A stretch of DNA of 60,953 bases from an uncultured Methylococcaceae bacterium (GTDB lineage: Bacteria; Pseudomonadota; Gammaproteobacteria; Methylococcales; Methylomonadaceae): NCBI GenBank assembly GCA_903859415.1, contig CAIOMN010000010.1:1-60953 (forward strand), given 5' to 3'. Position numbers and translations under genes: made by a program. Positions 8,611 to 18,520 of this stretch are shown here, piece by piece. Below the pieces are notes generated by a model. It had not been told where the DNA came from. It saw only the letters and a list, made by a program, of their open reading frames with translations, and made no database searches. Numbering within the stretch: the first letter of the stretch is position 1; every line of letters starts with the position of its first letter.

Positions 8611-9918
8611 TTAAAAGAAAACAACTGAGCGGGTTAATCGAAAAAAATTCAAACGGGTTCGCTTGAACAAGATATTCATAAAATAAGAGGCTAAAGCCTG
8701 AGACATAACGGTTGCTATTGCAGCCCCGTATATTCCGTATTTTGGTATTAAGAATATATTTAATAAAATATTCATAATGGCTCCTGCTACCGTATTAATG
8801 GTCAAATGCCGTTGTAAGCCCTCACTGATAAACCATTTAGAACTAGCTACACCCATAAACACAAATACACCCGCCCAAATATGTATCATTAATATTTGCC
8901 CTGCTTCTCTATAAGCCTCGCCATATAAAAGCGTTACCAGCCAATTACTCAGAAATGTCATAGGTAATGCAATCATTATTGCTAGCCAAATCATGAAGGT
9001 ATATAAACGTCGAAGCCTTGTATCATACAACTTATCACTTATTTTTTTTGCATTCACAATAGATGGAAAAAGTGATGTGGAAATAATCACCGGAATAAAA
9101 TACCAGACTTCACTGAGCCTTACTGCTGCAGAAAAAAGCCCAACATCCCTTTCTCCCAACATTTCTTTGATCATGATCTGATCGATACGCATATAAATCA
9201 TGATAACTAAGCCACTGAAAATGAGCGGCCAACTGTCTTTAAGAAGTTGTTTGGCGATGGCTTTATTAAAGTGCCCATAAAAACTGCCCAGCTCTTGGAA
9301 ACGATAGGCAATATACAATGACAGCGCGAGTGTTACTTGATCAAGCAATGTAACAAGAACAAAGTAAATCAACTCTGCTCCTGTATAAATAAAGTACAGC
9401 TTAAGTAAAGATGAGATAAACAGTTGCGCCATTTTACAGATCGATACAAACTTGGAAAGCACTTTTGACTGAAAATAAAAATCAACCACTTCAAATGACT
9501 GAAAAATTGCCCCACTGGCAATAATCAGTATATATAAGTTTGTCAGGGGATCACTCGAGGTTAATTGCATGGCAATAGCAACAATGCCTAACATAAGTAA
9601 AGCGCCTAGCAGCTTTAACCAGAAAGCAGTGCCTAGATAAATATCTCTTTTCTCAGCTTCTTTAACTAAATCACGAACAACAATGCCATCCAAGCCTAAT
9701 TTTGCGATACTATTAAATAAAGAAGTAAAAGCAATGGCATAGCTAAATATCCCAAATTGTTCAGGCCCTAAATAACGCGCGACCCAAATCCCCACCAATA
9801 AACCTGCAACCATGCGCAAGAGTTGTTCTGCAAACAGCCATGAAGTATTTGCAAAATAGCGGCGAAATCCCTGATGATTTTTAACTGTTTGGGCAAGATG
9901 TTTTAAGCGTTTAATCAA
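8611..9918 (-). CDS. Polysaccharide flippase, Wzx/RfbX family
   Basis: A 435-residue polytopic membrane protein with roughly twelve hydrophobic segments. The N-terminal block NTSWLFAEQLLRMVAGLLVG and the segment VARYLGPEQFGIFSYA are typical of oligosaccharide flippases (MOP superfamily). Such proteins move undecaprenyl-diphosphate-linked repeat units across the inner membrane. No obvious Wzy polymerase accompanies it, while an ABC-type exporter lies at 17.1-19.3 kb, so this region holds two candidate export routes. Confidence 0.88.
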   Translation of the reverse strand: MIKRLKHLAQTVKNHQGFRRYFANTSWLFAEQLLRMVAGLLVGIWVARYLGPEQFGIFSYAIAFTSLFNSIAKLGLDGIVVRDLVKEAEKRDIYLGTAFWLKLLGALLMLGIVAIAMQLTSSDPLTNLYILIIASGAIFQSFEVVDFYFQSKVLSKFVSICKMAQLFISSLLKLYFIYTGAELIYFVLVTLLDQVTLALSLYIAYRFQELGSFYGHFNKAIAKQLLKDSWPLIFSGLVIMIYMRIDQIMIKEMLGERDVGLFSAAVRLSEVWYFIPVIISTSLFPSIVNAKKISDKLYDTRLRRLYTFMIWLAIMIALPMTFLSNWLVTLLYGEAYREAGQILMIHIWAGVFVFMGVASSKWFISEGLQRHLTINTVAGAIMNILLNIFLIPKYGIYGAAIATVMSQALASYFMNILFKRTRLNFFRLTRSVVFF

Positions 9919-9997
9919 GGTAAAGAAAGTTTATTGATAAAGTTTCAGGGACACTACTACGTATAGCAGATTGTTGTTTAGTTATGCGCATAAATAG

Positions 9998-10489
9998 TCA
10001 ATATACAGGCGCGTTGCCTGCACTATCTCGCATCTCAACATACCGTGTTTTTATAAGCTGATAAATACTTTCTAAAATCGGTTTTACTGCGTAAATAGCA
10101 TTTAGCGCTTCTGATGCTTGCTTAGGTTCATCTTCATATTGATGAGCAATAGTATTTCTGATTTTTCTAAGTTCTAACCAGGTATTTTTATTTTCTAATA
10201 ATCCAATCTGCTCTAGCCTGTTAAGCGTATCAATAAAAGGTTTTGATTTAGGATTTTCTTCTTGCAACAACTCTAACATCAATACAAATAATTTCTCACC
10301 CATTGCATCTTGCAATTTTGAAAACCGAAACAAAAATTGATCGATGTGCTCAACCTCATCATCAGAAAGCTGTTGATATCGACTTATATCTAAGGGCATA
10401 AATAATGCCATTTTTATATAGGCATAACTCATTCTTTGCACATGCTTATCGCATTCAGCGATGAGCTTGTCCATTCTTAGATTAATCAT
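9998..10489 (-). CDS. hepT: HEPN-domain toxin, HepT-like
   Basis: A 163-residue helical protein. The RNTIAHQY sequence near residue 128 matches the Rx4-6H (RNxxxHxY) active site of HepT-type HEPN ribonucleases. Its ATG overlaps the stop of the nucleotidyltransferase gene (ATGA, 10486-10489), the usual mntA-hepT coupling. In characterised pairs HepT is an RNA-targeting toxin that the antitoxin silences by adenylylating the tyrosine of this motif; that tyrosine is present here. The assignment as toxin is by family. The pair sits as an insert between ugd and the flippase. Confidence 0.8.
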   Translation of the reverse strand: MINLRMDKLIAECDKHVQRMSYAYIKMALFMPLDISRYQQLSDDEVEHIDQFLFRFSKLQDAMGEKLFVLMLELLQEENPKSKPFIDTLNRLEQIGLLENKNTWLELRKIRNTIAHQYEDEPKQASEALNAIYAVKPILESIYQLIKTRYVEMRDSAGNAPVY

Positions 10490-10773
10490 AAGCGAATTCC
10501 ATGCAGTATGGCTTGTTGTTCAATCGGTCGACTTTGATCTTCAGCAAAGACAATATCTATTTTTTGCTCACCTAACTCTTGTTCAAGCAATACTAAAAAT
10601 TTAATTTTATGAATTAAATCATTACCCACTTTAGTTTTGATATACAAATCGATGTCTCCACCTTTTTTAGTATCATCTACCCGACTACCAAACAAAAACA
10701 CCTGAACGTCTGAGCCAAATATCTCATTGGCTGATTGTTTTATAACGTTAATTTCAAAATCGGTTAAGCGCAT
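10486..10773 (-). CDS. mntA: MNT-type minimal nucleotidyltransferase antitoxin
   Basis: 95 residues. It has the polymerase-beta-like nucleotidyltransferase motif FGSRVDDTKKGGDIDLYIK (G-S then DxD) near residues 27-45, with a further acidic residue in KIDIVFAED. In characterised MntA/HepT systems the antitoxin transfers AMP groups onto the toxin. It is immediately upstream of, and translationally coupled to, the HEPN gene by an ATGA overlap. Confidence 0.82.
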   Translation of the reverse strand: MRLTDFEINVIKQSANEIFGSDVQVFLFGSRVDDTKKGGDIDLYIKTKVGNDLIHKIKFLVLLEQELGEQKIDIVFAEDQSRPIEQQAILHGIRL

Positions 10774-10823
10774 TGACTATTCAATGTAAAGCTTAAGGAT
10801 AAGTAACGCTTTCGAAGTTCTGG

Positions 10824-11990
10824 TTAGTCTTTGCCAAATAAATCGCGAGTATAGACTTTATCGACGACATCTTGAATTTCATCGGTTATCCGGTTTGCCA
10901 CAATCACTTCGGCTTCATTTTTAAATTGAACAAGATCATTGACAACTCTAGAGCCAAAAAAACTTGTTTCTTCAATCACTGGCTCGTAAACAATGACTTC
11001 AATTCCTTTTGCCTTGATACGTTTCATAATTCCCTGAATACTGGAAGCCCGGAAATTATCAGATCCTGCTTTCATGATGAGACGATGAATACCCACCACT
11101 CTTGGTTTTAACTTAAGGATGCTATCGGCAATAAAATCCTTACGAGTTGAATTGGCTTCAACAATCGCGTTCATTAAGTTCTGTGGTACGTTTCGATAAT
11201 TAGCCAATAATTGTTTGGTATCTTTAGGTAGGCAATAGCCACCATAGCCAAATGATGGATTATTATAAAAATCACCGATACGTGGATCCAGGCTAACCCC
11301 TTGGATAATCTGCTTAGTATCTAATCCATGTGTTGCTGCATAAGTATCCAGTTCATTAAAATAGGCCACGCGCATCGCCAGGTAAGTATTTGCAAACAGC
11401 TTGATTGCTTCAGCTTCCGTTGAGCCGGTTAACAATACATCTATGTTTTGTTTGACTGCACCTTGTTGAAGTAGATTCGCAAACGCTTGTGCGCGTTCTG
11501 ACCTTTCTCCTACTACAATACGTGATGGGTAAAGATTGTCATAGAGTGCCCGACCTTCACGAAGAAATTCGGGTGAAAAAATCAGATTATCACAGTTAAA
11601 CTGTGCTCGCGCTTTAGCCGTATAACCTACAGGTACTGTTGACTTAACGATCATCACTGCCGCAGGATTAATGGCTAAAATATCCTTTATCACTGCTTCT
11701 ATTGAGCTTGTATTGAAATAACTGGTCTCAGGATCGTAATCCGTTGGGGTTGCAATGACGATATAATCTGCATTCGTGTAGGCGTCATGTTTGTCCAGTG
11801 TCGCTCTTAAATTCAGAACCTTGTGACTCAGATATTCCTCAATTTCAAGGTCTTCAATGGGTGATTGCTTACGATTTAACATGGCCACTTTTTCTGGAAC
11901 AATATCAAGGGCCACCACTTCATTGTGCTGAGACAGCAAAACTGCAATTGAAAGTCCCACGTAACCCGTGCCAGCAACAGCTATTTTCAT
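10824..11990 (-). CDS. ugd: UDP-glucose 6-dehydrogenase
   Basis: Oxidises UDP-glucose to UDP-glucuronate with NAD+, supplying acidic sugar for the surface polysaccharide. The N-terminal Rossmann motif is [19 protein letters not shown]. The catalytic cysteine lies in [15 protein letters not shown] near residue 254. The central helix and C-terminal UDP-binding domain ([18 protein letters not shown]) are intact. At 388 residues it matches the short enterobacterial Ugd form. It lies between the S-layer-like gene and the mntA/hepT pair, all on the minus strand. Confidence 0.95.
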   Translation of the reverse strand: MKIAVAGTGYVGLSIAVLLSQHNEVVALDIVPEKVAMLNRKQSPIEDLEIEEYLSHKVLNLRATLDKHDAYTNADYIVIATPTDYDPETSYFNTSSIEAVIKDILAINPAAVMIVKSTVPVGYTAKARAQFNCDNLIFSPEFLREGRALYDNLYPSRIVVGERSERAQAFANLLQQGAVKQNIDVLLTGSTEAEAIKLFANTYLAMRVAYFNELDTYAATHGLDTKQIIQGVSLDPRIGDFYNNPSFGYGGYCLPKDTKQLLANYRNVPQNLMNAIVEANSTRKDFIADSILKLKPRVVGIHRLIMKAGSDNFRASSIQGIMKRIKAKGIEVIVYEPVIEETSFFGSRVVNDLVQFKNEAEVIVANRITDEIQDVVDKVYTRDLFGKD

Positions 11991-12131
11991 GAATCCTCAC
12001 TCGTGATATTTGAACAAGCTACTCTATCTTGCTTGATGATTTGATATAAAAGTCAGTTATTATCCTATAAACCTTCGGTAATAGAAAATCATTATGATTT
12101 GAGAACTATTTTTTAGCCTTTCATAGGGCAT

Positions 12132-12162
12132 AAAAAACCCCCGCCTTTTGGGCGAGGGTTTT
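12132..12162 (-). terminator. Rho-independent terminator of the S-layer-like gene
   Basis: On the minus strand the sequence reads CCCTCGCC-CAAAA-GGCGGGGG followed by six T residues. This is an 8-bp GC-rich stem with one G-T wobble, placed about 50 bp after the stop codon of the 1228-residue gene. It separates that gene from ugd. Confidence 0.88.
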
Positions 12163-12207
12163 AATACGGCACAATCCACGATGCTCAGTGGATCAGACTG
12201 TTTTTAA

Positions 12208-15200
12208 CTACACATGGACAGCCAAAGTACCATTAGCCGCTGCAAAATGAGCTGCGGTTGTTGTTGAAACACCCACTAATTCTACAACTGTTACACCAAA
12301 GTTATTATTTGATTCTACCAAATAAGTGTTGCCACCAAAACCGAATGCTTCAATTTGATGAACATTGGCCACTGCTAAAGTTTCAGCTGCTGCAAACCAG
12401 TCGTTAATATTGGTAAACGCACCGGCCAGAACATTAACTGAACCCGTTGCACCGCCCACACCATTATCAGCCGCAAAAACCAACTGATCATTCGATGTTG
12501 ATGTAGTATTAAACCCAGACGAGATACCATCTGTGTTCTCAATAACGGAATAACCTACTGTTACTCCGGTGGTTGTATTATAAGACTGTGTTGCACCTAC
12601 ACCCACTACGTCTGTAGCTGACACATCATGAGTACCCAATTGAATGGTGTCATTTCCTGATGTATAAACGTCATTTGAAGGATTACCGCCACCATAGATA
12701 AAGTTATAAGCCCAAACATGGTTTGAACCAGAACCTAAAGTAATGTTGACTGTTCCCAGACCACCGTCAGCAATATTATTGTTACCATTACCTAAAGTAA
12801 TGTTATCAACCGCAGTTGGGTTGAGTCCATCAGCATTTGCACCGCCATTATTGGCTGTCCAGAACCAGACAGCTGCATTATCTGTGGCACCTGAGACAGT
12901 AATACCCGTCGTGACAGTGTCAAATCCCCATGCAGAACCCATTGATCCAAATACATAACCATTAACATTACCTAACACGCTGTCATAAATAACTTTACCA
13001 CTTAAGGTTAAGCTACTTAGATTATTATCCTGTACTGCAATAACTTCCAATAATCCTTTTGGACTAGTGTTGATCAAAGTTAAGCTGGTTAAATAATCTT
13101 GAAGAACGACAGGTGTTTCAGCAGTCGGATCAACTGTATGGGTCGCAGTTGTCCATAGGCCGTTAATATACGCATCCCCAGCAAAACTGTCATTCACCGT
13201 CAACGTAGTCGTGCCTAATGCTAGATTATCAATTTGTGAAGACCCACCAACTTTAATAAGTGAGTTTACATTGCTACCTGCAAAGTTTATGGTAGTCAAA
13301 TTCTGAGCAGTTAGCCCATCGATATAAATACCCCATTGGCTAGTACCATCATCTGTCAAAGTCAGCGTTGGTGATGACAGTGCAAAATTATTTGTTGAAA
13401 ATCCACCCGTACCCGTCAGATGTAAAGAAGCCAATCCAGCATCATCTAATGTATTAATCGAGTTATATCCACCTGCGTTAACCGTACTATAGGTACCATG
13501 ATTACCTAAGGCAATTGTATTAGAATTGATCGTTAAGTTAGCAATGCCTACGTGTGTACTATCAGATAATGTCAAGATATTTGCGGCTTGAAAACCTGAA
13601 TCTGTAGCAGAAACCAGACTGGTACCCAAAGAAGCAGCGTAAGCAACACTAATACCTAAATTGATAGTTAGAGAATCTGTAGCCCCTGTTGTGTCTGCTG
13701 TTTGGAACACTACGTTGTAATAGTTTGATCCATTATAACCGTCAAAAGTCAAGGTAGTTGCCTGACTTGCACCTGTAAATGTTACATCACCGGCTGTTTG
13801 AGTAATTACATCAACTGCATTGATACCCGAAAACAAAGCCGTTAAACCACTTAGAGCAAAGGTACCTGATGAACCATTCGCCACACCCAACGTGGTGAAG
13901 CCCTGCACATTTGCACCGGTATAAGTTTGTGAGAAGGCCGAAACGTTATTATTCAAAACGATTTCATTACCTCTTGCAGACCCTGCTTTAATAAGTTTAG
14001 TAGCATCATTGCTTATCAGAACCGCATCTTGACCCGCACTACCTGTAAAGCTTGTTTTTTGTGCATTAAGAGCAACGCCTACCAAACCAGTAGAAGTAGA
14101 ATCAGCAGTCACTGATGTCAATTTTGAAAGTCCTGATAAGTCACTAATAAAGCCTGCACCACCACTTACAGTGATTGTTTTTAGAGAATCAAGACCTAAT
14201 GTTGAATCTTGTGTCAGCACGCTAGAACCACTAACAGTTTCAGAAGTTACCGAGGTAAAATTACTAAAACCAACAGTTGAGCCTTTTGCCCCAGTGGTAA
14301 CATTCAACGTTTGATAGTTATTCCATGAATCTTCGATGGTAAATCCCACATCTTTACTGACTGTCAAATTCAATACAGTTGTTGAATTTGTGTTGTGAAG
14401 TTTATTATCCAAATAGAGATAACCTTGGCTATTGGTAACAGTCAAATTCGATAAAACGTCACTGTTTATAACGTTTGTTAAAAACGGTAGAGCTGCAGTA
14501 GCGTATGGTCCAACTGAAGGAGCACCACCTGCTAAACCATCTAATTTAACGGTAGTAATAGTACCCGCCTTATCCACTTTACCCTCAGTTAAATCATTGA
14601 TCACTACACTTTGTGAACTCGATCCCTTAGTTTCTGTCTGACTCACTGTCACACTGGTTGTACCTGTACCACCATTTACAGTGATAATTCCGCCATTAGC
14701 AAATTTACCATTTGACTCGTTAATAACAACAGTAGATCCACCATTAACAGTCAAGCCACCCCCTGCAGAAAAACCAGATACAACAACATCATTTAAGTTA
14801 ACTGCGGTTGTAGCTGCTGCAGTAATTAAGTCGGCATTTGCATAGTAACTACCACCATAATAGTAAGTACCAGCTCCAGATTGGCTGTTAACGTTCAACT
14901 GGGTTAAACCAGAAAAACCTAAGCTGCTATTTAAAGTATCGGCGACAACAACTTCAGTCGAATTAAAAGTTACTGTTTGAACATTTGATACTGTCGCACC
15001 AGGAAGGTCTGTAGCGAACCACACGCCAGGAGTATACAGTAAGGGTTGGTTATCATTGACTGTCAAGGTATTTCCAGTACCTACTGGAGTAATTTGATCG
15101 CCTGAGTTATAAGTACCTTGAACACCGAAGGCAGTGGTATAACCCGTCACTGCAACATTGCTTCCAGTAACCACGTCAGTGTTTTGGGTCAATAAAAAAG

Positions 15201-15894
15201 AAGATTGTGGCGCTGGGAAAGCCGGTGCATTTGTGTTGACATATGAAATTGGACTTCCACTTGCCTTTGCAGCATTAAGCAGGTTAATTGCAGCAGTCAC
15301 TGAACCAGGATCGCTAGTAACTGATTTAAGCACCGCTTGAGATGCAACAAAAGCAGGATCAGAATTTAAACCTGCAATAGTTGAAACGTTTGTGTGTGGA
15401 TCCATATTAGTACTGGACCCTAAAAGACTAGCAAACTGCAAACCTACAGATACTTTGTTTAGCAGTAAATTTTGACGGCCAATTGCAGTAGTCCATTCAG
15501 CATCTGTTAAACCTGGTGGCTTTGTAGTCAGGTCAATTGTTAATGAGTCATAAACAAATTTTCCCAGCAATGCAGTTCTTGTCAAGCCAGCACCACCAAA
15601 GGAGGTAGGCGTTAACTCTTGAATCCAATAAGCAACCCCTTTCGCATCACCAGGAGCACCCAGTATGTTTTGGTAAAGAGCATTTACAAACTGTGAATCA
15701 TTCAAGGAACCGTAAGTTTGTGCAAATATAGGGTTTGCAGCAAAGCCCGCCGCTAAAGAAGATGAAACCTGAAATGAGGTTTGACCAGCGGGAATTTGAC
15801 CAACCCAATAGGCTAAACCATTATTGTCAGGAGCTCTATCATAAGTTGCAACATACAATGCTGCAATTATTTGTTGATTATTAATTGTAGGCAT
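12208..15894 (-). CDS. DUF4214 S-layer-like protein, predicted type I secretion substrate
   Basis: 1228 residues, rich in Thr, Ser, Asn, Gly and Val, with no cysteine that I can see. The N-terminus has DUF4214-type repeats (ALYVATYDRAPDNNGLAYWV near 11-31, and LYQNILGAPGDAKGVAYWI near 73). The body is a long beta-rich repeat region of short T/N/S/G strands. Near the C-terminus is a small RTX-like patch (LGNGNNNIADGGLG, then GNDTIQLG) followed by the hydrophobic-rich end expected of a type I secretion signal. There is no Sec signal peptide. DUF4214 and RTX-type ends occur in S-layer proteins and adhesins secreted by type I systems, and a complete such system lies at 23.9-28.4 kb. Strong expression is suggested by the AGAGGA ribosome-binding site 8 nt before the ATG, a good promoter and its own terminator. 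It could also be a giant adhesin. Confidence 0.78.
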   Translation of the reverse strand: MPTINNQQIIAALYVATYDRAPDNNGLAYWVGQIPAGQTSFQVSSSLAAGFAANPIFAQTYGSLNDSQFVNALYQNILGAPGDAKGVAYWIQELTPTSFGGAGLTRTALLGKFVYDSLTIDLTTKPPGLTDAEWTTAIGRQNLLLNKVSVGLQFASLLGSSTNMDPHTNVSTIAGLNSDPAFVASQAVLKSVTSDPGSVTAAINLLNAAKASGSPISYVNTNAPAFPAPQSSFLLTQNTDVVTGSNVAVTGYTTAFGVQGTYNSGDQITPVGTGNTLTVNDNQPLLYTPGVWFATDLPGATVSNVQTVTFNSTEVVVADTLNSSLGFSGLTQLNVNSQSGAGTYYYGGSYYANADLITAAATTAVNLNDVVVSGFSAGGGLTVNGGSTVVINESNGKFANGGIITVNGGTGTTSVTVSQTETKGSSSQSVVINDLTEGKVDKAGTITTVKLDGLAGGAPSVGPYATAALPFLTNVINSDVLSNLTVTNSQGYLYLDNKLHNTNSTTVLNLTVSKDVGFTIEDSWNNYQTLNVTTGAKGSTVGFSNFTSVTSETVSGSSVLTQDSTLGLDSLKTITVSGGAGFISDLSGLSKLTSVTADSTSTGLVGVALNAQKTSFTGSAGQDAVLISNDATKLIKAGSARGNEIVLNNNVSAFSQTYTGANVQGFTTLGVANGSSGTFALSGLTALFSGINAVDVITQTAGDVTFTGASQATTLTFDGYNGSNYYNVVFQTADTTGATDSLTINLGISVAYAASLGTSLVSATDSGFQAANILTLSDSTHVGIANLTINSNTIALGNHGTYSTVNAGGYNSINTLDDAGLASLHLTGTGGFSTNNFALSSPTLTLTDDGTSQWGIYIDGLTAQNLTTINFAGSNVNSLIKVGGSSQIDNLALGTTTLTVNDSFAGDAYINGLWTTATHTVDPTAETPVVLQDYLTSLTLINTSPKGLLEVIAVQDNNLSSLTLSGKVIYDSVLGNVNGYVFGSMGSAWGFDTVTTGITVSGATDNAAVWFWTANNGGANADGLNPTAVDNITLGNGNNNIADGGLGTVNITLGSGSNHVWAYNFIYGGGNPSNDVYTSGNDTIQLGTHDVSATDVVGVGATQSYNTTTGVTVGYSVIENTDGISSGFNTTSTSNDQLVFAADNGVGGATGSVNVLAGAFTNINDWFAAAETLAVANVHQIEAFGFGGNTYLVESNNNFGVTVVELVGVSTTTAAHFAAANGTLAVHV

Positions 15895-15960
15895 AATTCT
15901 ATTCCTCTAGGAGTATTTAAAATATAAAAAGAAATTCAATAGTACAATCGACCGACCGGG

Positions 15961-15975
15961 CCACTTATTAAGTGG
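15961..15975. other. Hairpin in the leader of the S-layer-like mRNA
   Basis: A perfect 6-bp inverted repeat CCACTT-att-AAGTGG lies in the predicted 5' untranslated leader, about 67 bp before the start codon. Abundant surface-protein mRNAs often carry 5' stem-loops that slow decay. That role here is a guess. Confidence 0.4.
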
Positions 15976-16017
15976 TATCAGACTACACTCAATACCGACA
16001 GTGTGCAGTTGGTTTTA

Positions 16018-16079
16018 AGTTTAGGGCATTAGATCGACAAATGTCAATATTTACGCTATTAATCTATTAATCTATTAAT
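16018..16079 (-). promoter_or_regulatory. Promoter of the S-layer-like gene with AT-rich upstream repeat
   Basis: On the minus strand a perfect -35 TTGACA (16042-16047) is followed after 18 bp by TAAACT (16018-16023). Directly upstream of the -35 lie three exact tandem copies of an 8-bp unit (CTATTAAT on the plus strand, 16056-16079). In this position they resemble an UP element. The predicted 5' leader is about 115 nt and includes a CCACTT-3 nt-AAGTGG hairpin (15961-15975). Confidence 0.55.
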
Positions 16080-16120
16080 TGATATAATTATTTCATGGAA
16101 AATTATAGCTTTAAATTCAG

Positions 16121-17095
16121 CTATCTAAATCTTTTCCACAATGGGCGTTCAATGCACCAATGCCCAAAGGCTGAAACACTTACCGTCAGTATTGCTACAA
16201 TAATCATCTCAGTGGAAACAATCCCTGATTGCTCCCACTTTAAAGACCACATTACCGGAAAATGATATAAAAAAACGCCGTAGGAAAGCGCTCCAAGGTT
16301 TTTATCTAATGATCGTCCTAATACAGGTAACGAAGTTATCTTATGCGTACTTAAGCCTAAAAGTAAGGGCATCGCTAACATTAACCCTAATGAAACTTCC
16401 TTTCTAAAAGGGACATAGGAAGCATCTGCCATCAAAATCCCAAAAAAATAATATACATTAAGCAACCATAATGCAACTAAAGCTTCTGTTAAGTTTTTGT
16501 ATTTTAGTCTTTGTTCCTGCAAAACACCGATTAAAAAAATAAACAAAATACCCGGCAACAAACGATAACCAAAATAGTCAGCACTTAAACATTGAGCTTG
16601 GGCAAGCGTAAATATGAGTATACTCAGCCCAAAGCATATTTTTAACATCAAACGCGTTTTAGACATCAATAACAAAGGTGCCAGAAGATAAAATTGAACT
16701 TCCGTAGCTAATGACCAGGCGGGGGGAATGAGTGTAAAGCCATCCTGTCCGGTGTACATATAATAATTTAAAGGTATTATGAATATGTTGGACATCCAAT
16801 CTAATATTGTTGGTTTAACTGATATAAAAGGCGATGATGCACCATTAAGCCATAAAAGAGCCGATAACATCATGGCCATAGCATATTGAGGCGCTATTCT
16901 AAAGAATCTATCCTTATAAAAATGCACCAATGCATTGGGCTGATGACACCATTTACCCCATAAACCGGCAACAACATGGCCCGCGAGCAAATAGAAAATT
17001 ACAACAGCTGTTACACCTGGATTAAGACCATAAACTCTAACGCCTAAATGACTAAGCAGCACTACACAAGCCAATAAAAAACGGAGACTACCCAT
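16121..17095 (-). CDS. Acyltransferase 3 family membrane protein (OafA/YrhL-like)
   Basis: A 324-residue integral membrane protein with about ten hydrophobic helices. The N-terminus MGSLRFLLACVVLLSHLG contains the conserved arginine and the catalytic-type histidine of the acyltransferase-3 family. A second signature is PPAWSLATEVQFYLLAPLLL near residue 128. Family members O-acylate, usually O-acetylate, sugars of surface polysaccharides using cytoplasmic acyl-CoA. It lies between the ABC exporter genes and the S-layer-like gene, so the exported glycan is the likely substrate. Confidence 0.85.
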   Translation of the reverse strand: MGSLRFLLACVVLLSHLGVRVYGLNPGVTAVVIFYLLAGHVVAGLWGKWCHQPNALVHFYKDRFFRIAPQYAMAMMLSALLWLNGASSPFISVKPTILDWMSNIFIIPLNYYMYTGQDGFTLIPPAWSLATEVQFYLLAPLLLMSKTRLMLKICFGLSILIFTLAQAQCLSADYFGYRLLPGILFIFLIGVLQEQRLKYKNLTEALVALWLLNVYYFFGILMADASYVPFRKEVSLGLMLAMPLLLGLSTHKITSLPVLGRSLDKNLGALSYGVFLYHFPVMWSLKWEQSGIVSTEMIIVAILTVSVSAFGHWCIERPLWKRFR

Positions 17096-17142
17096 CTATT
17101 TATAGTAACTCATTTGATTGACCAAACTTTCCAGCATTATTG

Positions 17143-18501
17143 CTAATCCATAGACTGTAGTGTCACCTTATAATCCACATGGACAAAGCCCCACAAATCA
17201 AGTTGCACCGAACTATCTGGAAACCTCACAGTAAATAATGTTCCACTTGGACAATAATCAATCACTTGATCTATAAGCGTCTGCCCATGATTTTTTGGAT
17301 TATTAATTAAAGTAGCCACCCCAGCATTGATGTAAAACTCACCTGGACATAAGGGATTCTTAAATCTAATTTCCATCATTTGTAGAATATGAAGCGGGGC
17401 ATCTGAAGCGAAAATACCTGAAAACATTGGATTAAAGTGCAGTAACTGTCTGCCTGAACTATCTGTGATTCCAACATTAAGCACTGCCTTCTGTGGGGGC
17501 AATGATTCCACATGATAAAAAACCCGAATTCGGATTTCTTCGTCAATCCCTACTGAATCGGTATCTGAGCCAGATTCATCAATAATGGCAATATCATCAA
17601 TGAGGATTTCTCCGCTGCCAGTTCTTAACTGACTCACTTTTTCGGTAAAAGCTTTTAGCCTTGAGCTATCTAGCTTAGAAATAACGAGTGCAGATTGCTC
17701 TGCGGGTGACTCAGGTATTAGGTCTGTTTCTTGGGTAAAGCCTGCACCTATCATTCGACTAAAAACCTCACTCTGATAGGCTCCTCCAACAGCAGCAGAC
17801 GTTCCAGCCAATCGTATCTTCCCCTTCTCTAGCCATATTCCTTCATTGCAAAGGGAACGAATAGCATCTGCTGCGTGAGTCACATATATAAATGTTATAC
17901 CCTGATCCAGCATAGATCTAATTTTATGCAGACATTTATTCTGAAAATAAGCATCGCCCACACTCAATGCCTCATCCACGATAAGAATATCTGGTTGCAC
18001 ATAGACCGCACAAGCAAAGCCCAGACGAACTCCCATTCCACTACTGTATGTTTTAACCGGATGTGTTATGGCATCACCCAACTCACTGAACTTAATAATT
18101 TCTGGGAGAGCCGCTTCGATTTCGTCACGATGTAACCCATGTAACATACAAAACTGACTTATATTCTCGTATCCAGACAACTCCATGTTAAAACCTGCAC
18201 CTAACTCAAGCAGCGCTGACACACGACCAGTTACTTTTACTGTTCCTTGTGTCGGTGTAAGTACGCCCGCTAATATTTTAAGCAGAGTACTTTTACCGCT
18301 GCCATTTTCACCAACGACACCAAAACGACAGCCTTTTTGTAATGAAAAGGAAACATTATCCAGAGCCCTTGTTTCACGAGCATAACTTTTGCGCCCACCT
18401 GTCATAATCTCAAACATGCGATGATGAGGCGCAGTGTAGGTGTGATAAATTTTACTGACATTTAGCAGCTCTATAATCGGCTGACTTTCTTTATCCATCA
18501 T
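17143..18501 (-). CDS. wzt: Polysaccharide ABC exporter ATPase with C-terminal glycan-binding domain (Wzt-like)
   Basis: The ATPase domain (about 10-235) has Walker A GENGSGKSTLLKIL, the signature YSSGMGVRLGFACAV and Walker B PDILIVDEALSVGD. A C-terminal beta-rich domain (about 290-450) resembles Wzt C-terminal domains that recognise the terminal modification of the polymer before export. The adjacent methyltransferase-containing locus would fit such a cap. The frame opens at a TTG at 18516, but the ATG at 18499-18501 with GAGAG upstream is the better start; a second ATG follows directly. It partners the permease immediately upstream. Confidence 0.88.
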   Translation of the reverse strand: MMDKESQPIIELLNVSKIYHTYTAPHHRMFEIMTGGRKSYARETRALDNVSFSLQKGCRFGVVGENGSGKSTLLKILAGVLTPTQGTVKVTGRVSALLELGAGFNMELSGYENISQFCMLHGLHRDEIEAALPEIIKFSELGDAITHPVKTYSSGMGVRLGFACAVYVQPDILIVDEALSVGDAYFQNKCLHKIRSMLDQGITFIYVTHAADAIRSLCNEGIWLEKGKIRLAGTSAAVGGAYQSEVFSRMIGAGFTQETDLIPESPAEQSALVISKLDSSRLKAFTEKVSQLRTGSGEILIDDIAIIDESGSDTDSVGIDEEIRIRVFYHVESLPPQKAVLNVGITDSSGRQLLHFNPMFSGIFASDAPLHILQMMEIRFKNPLCPGEFYINAGVATLINNPKNHGQTLIDQVIDYCPSGTLFTVRFPDSSVQLDLWGFVHVDYKVTLQSMD

Positions 18502-18520
18502 ATTTTCTGCTCTCAATCCT

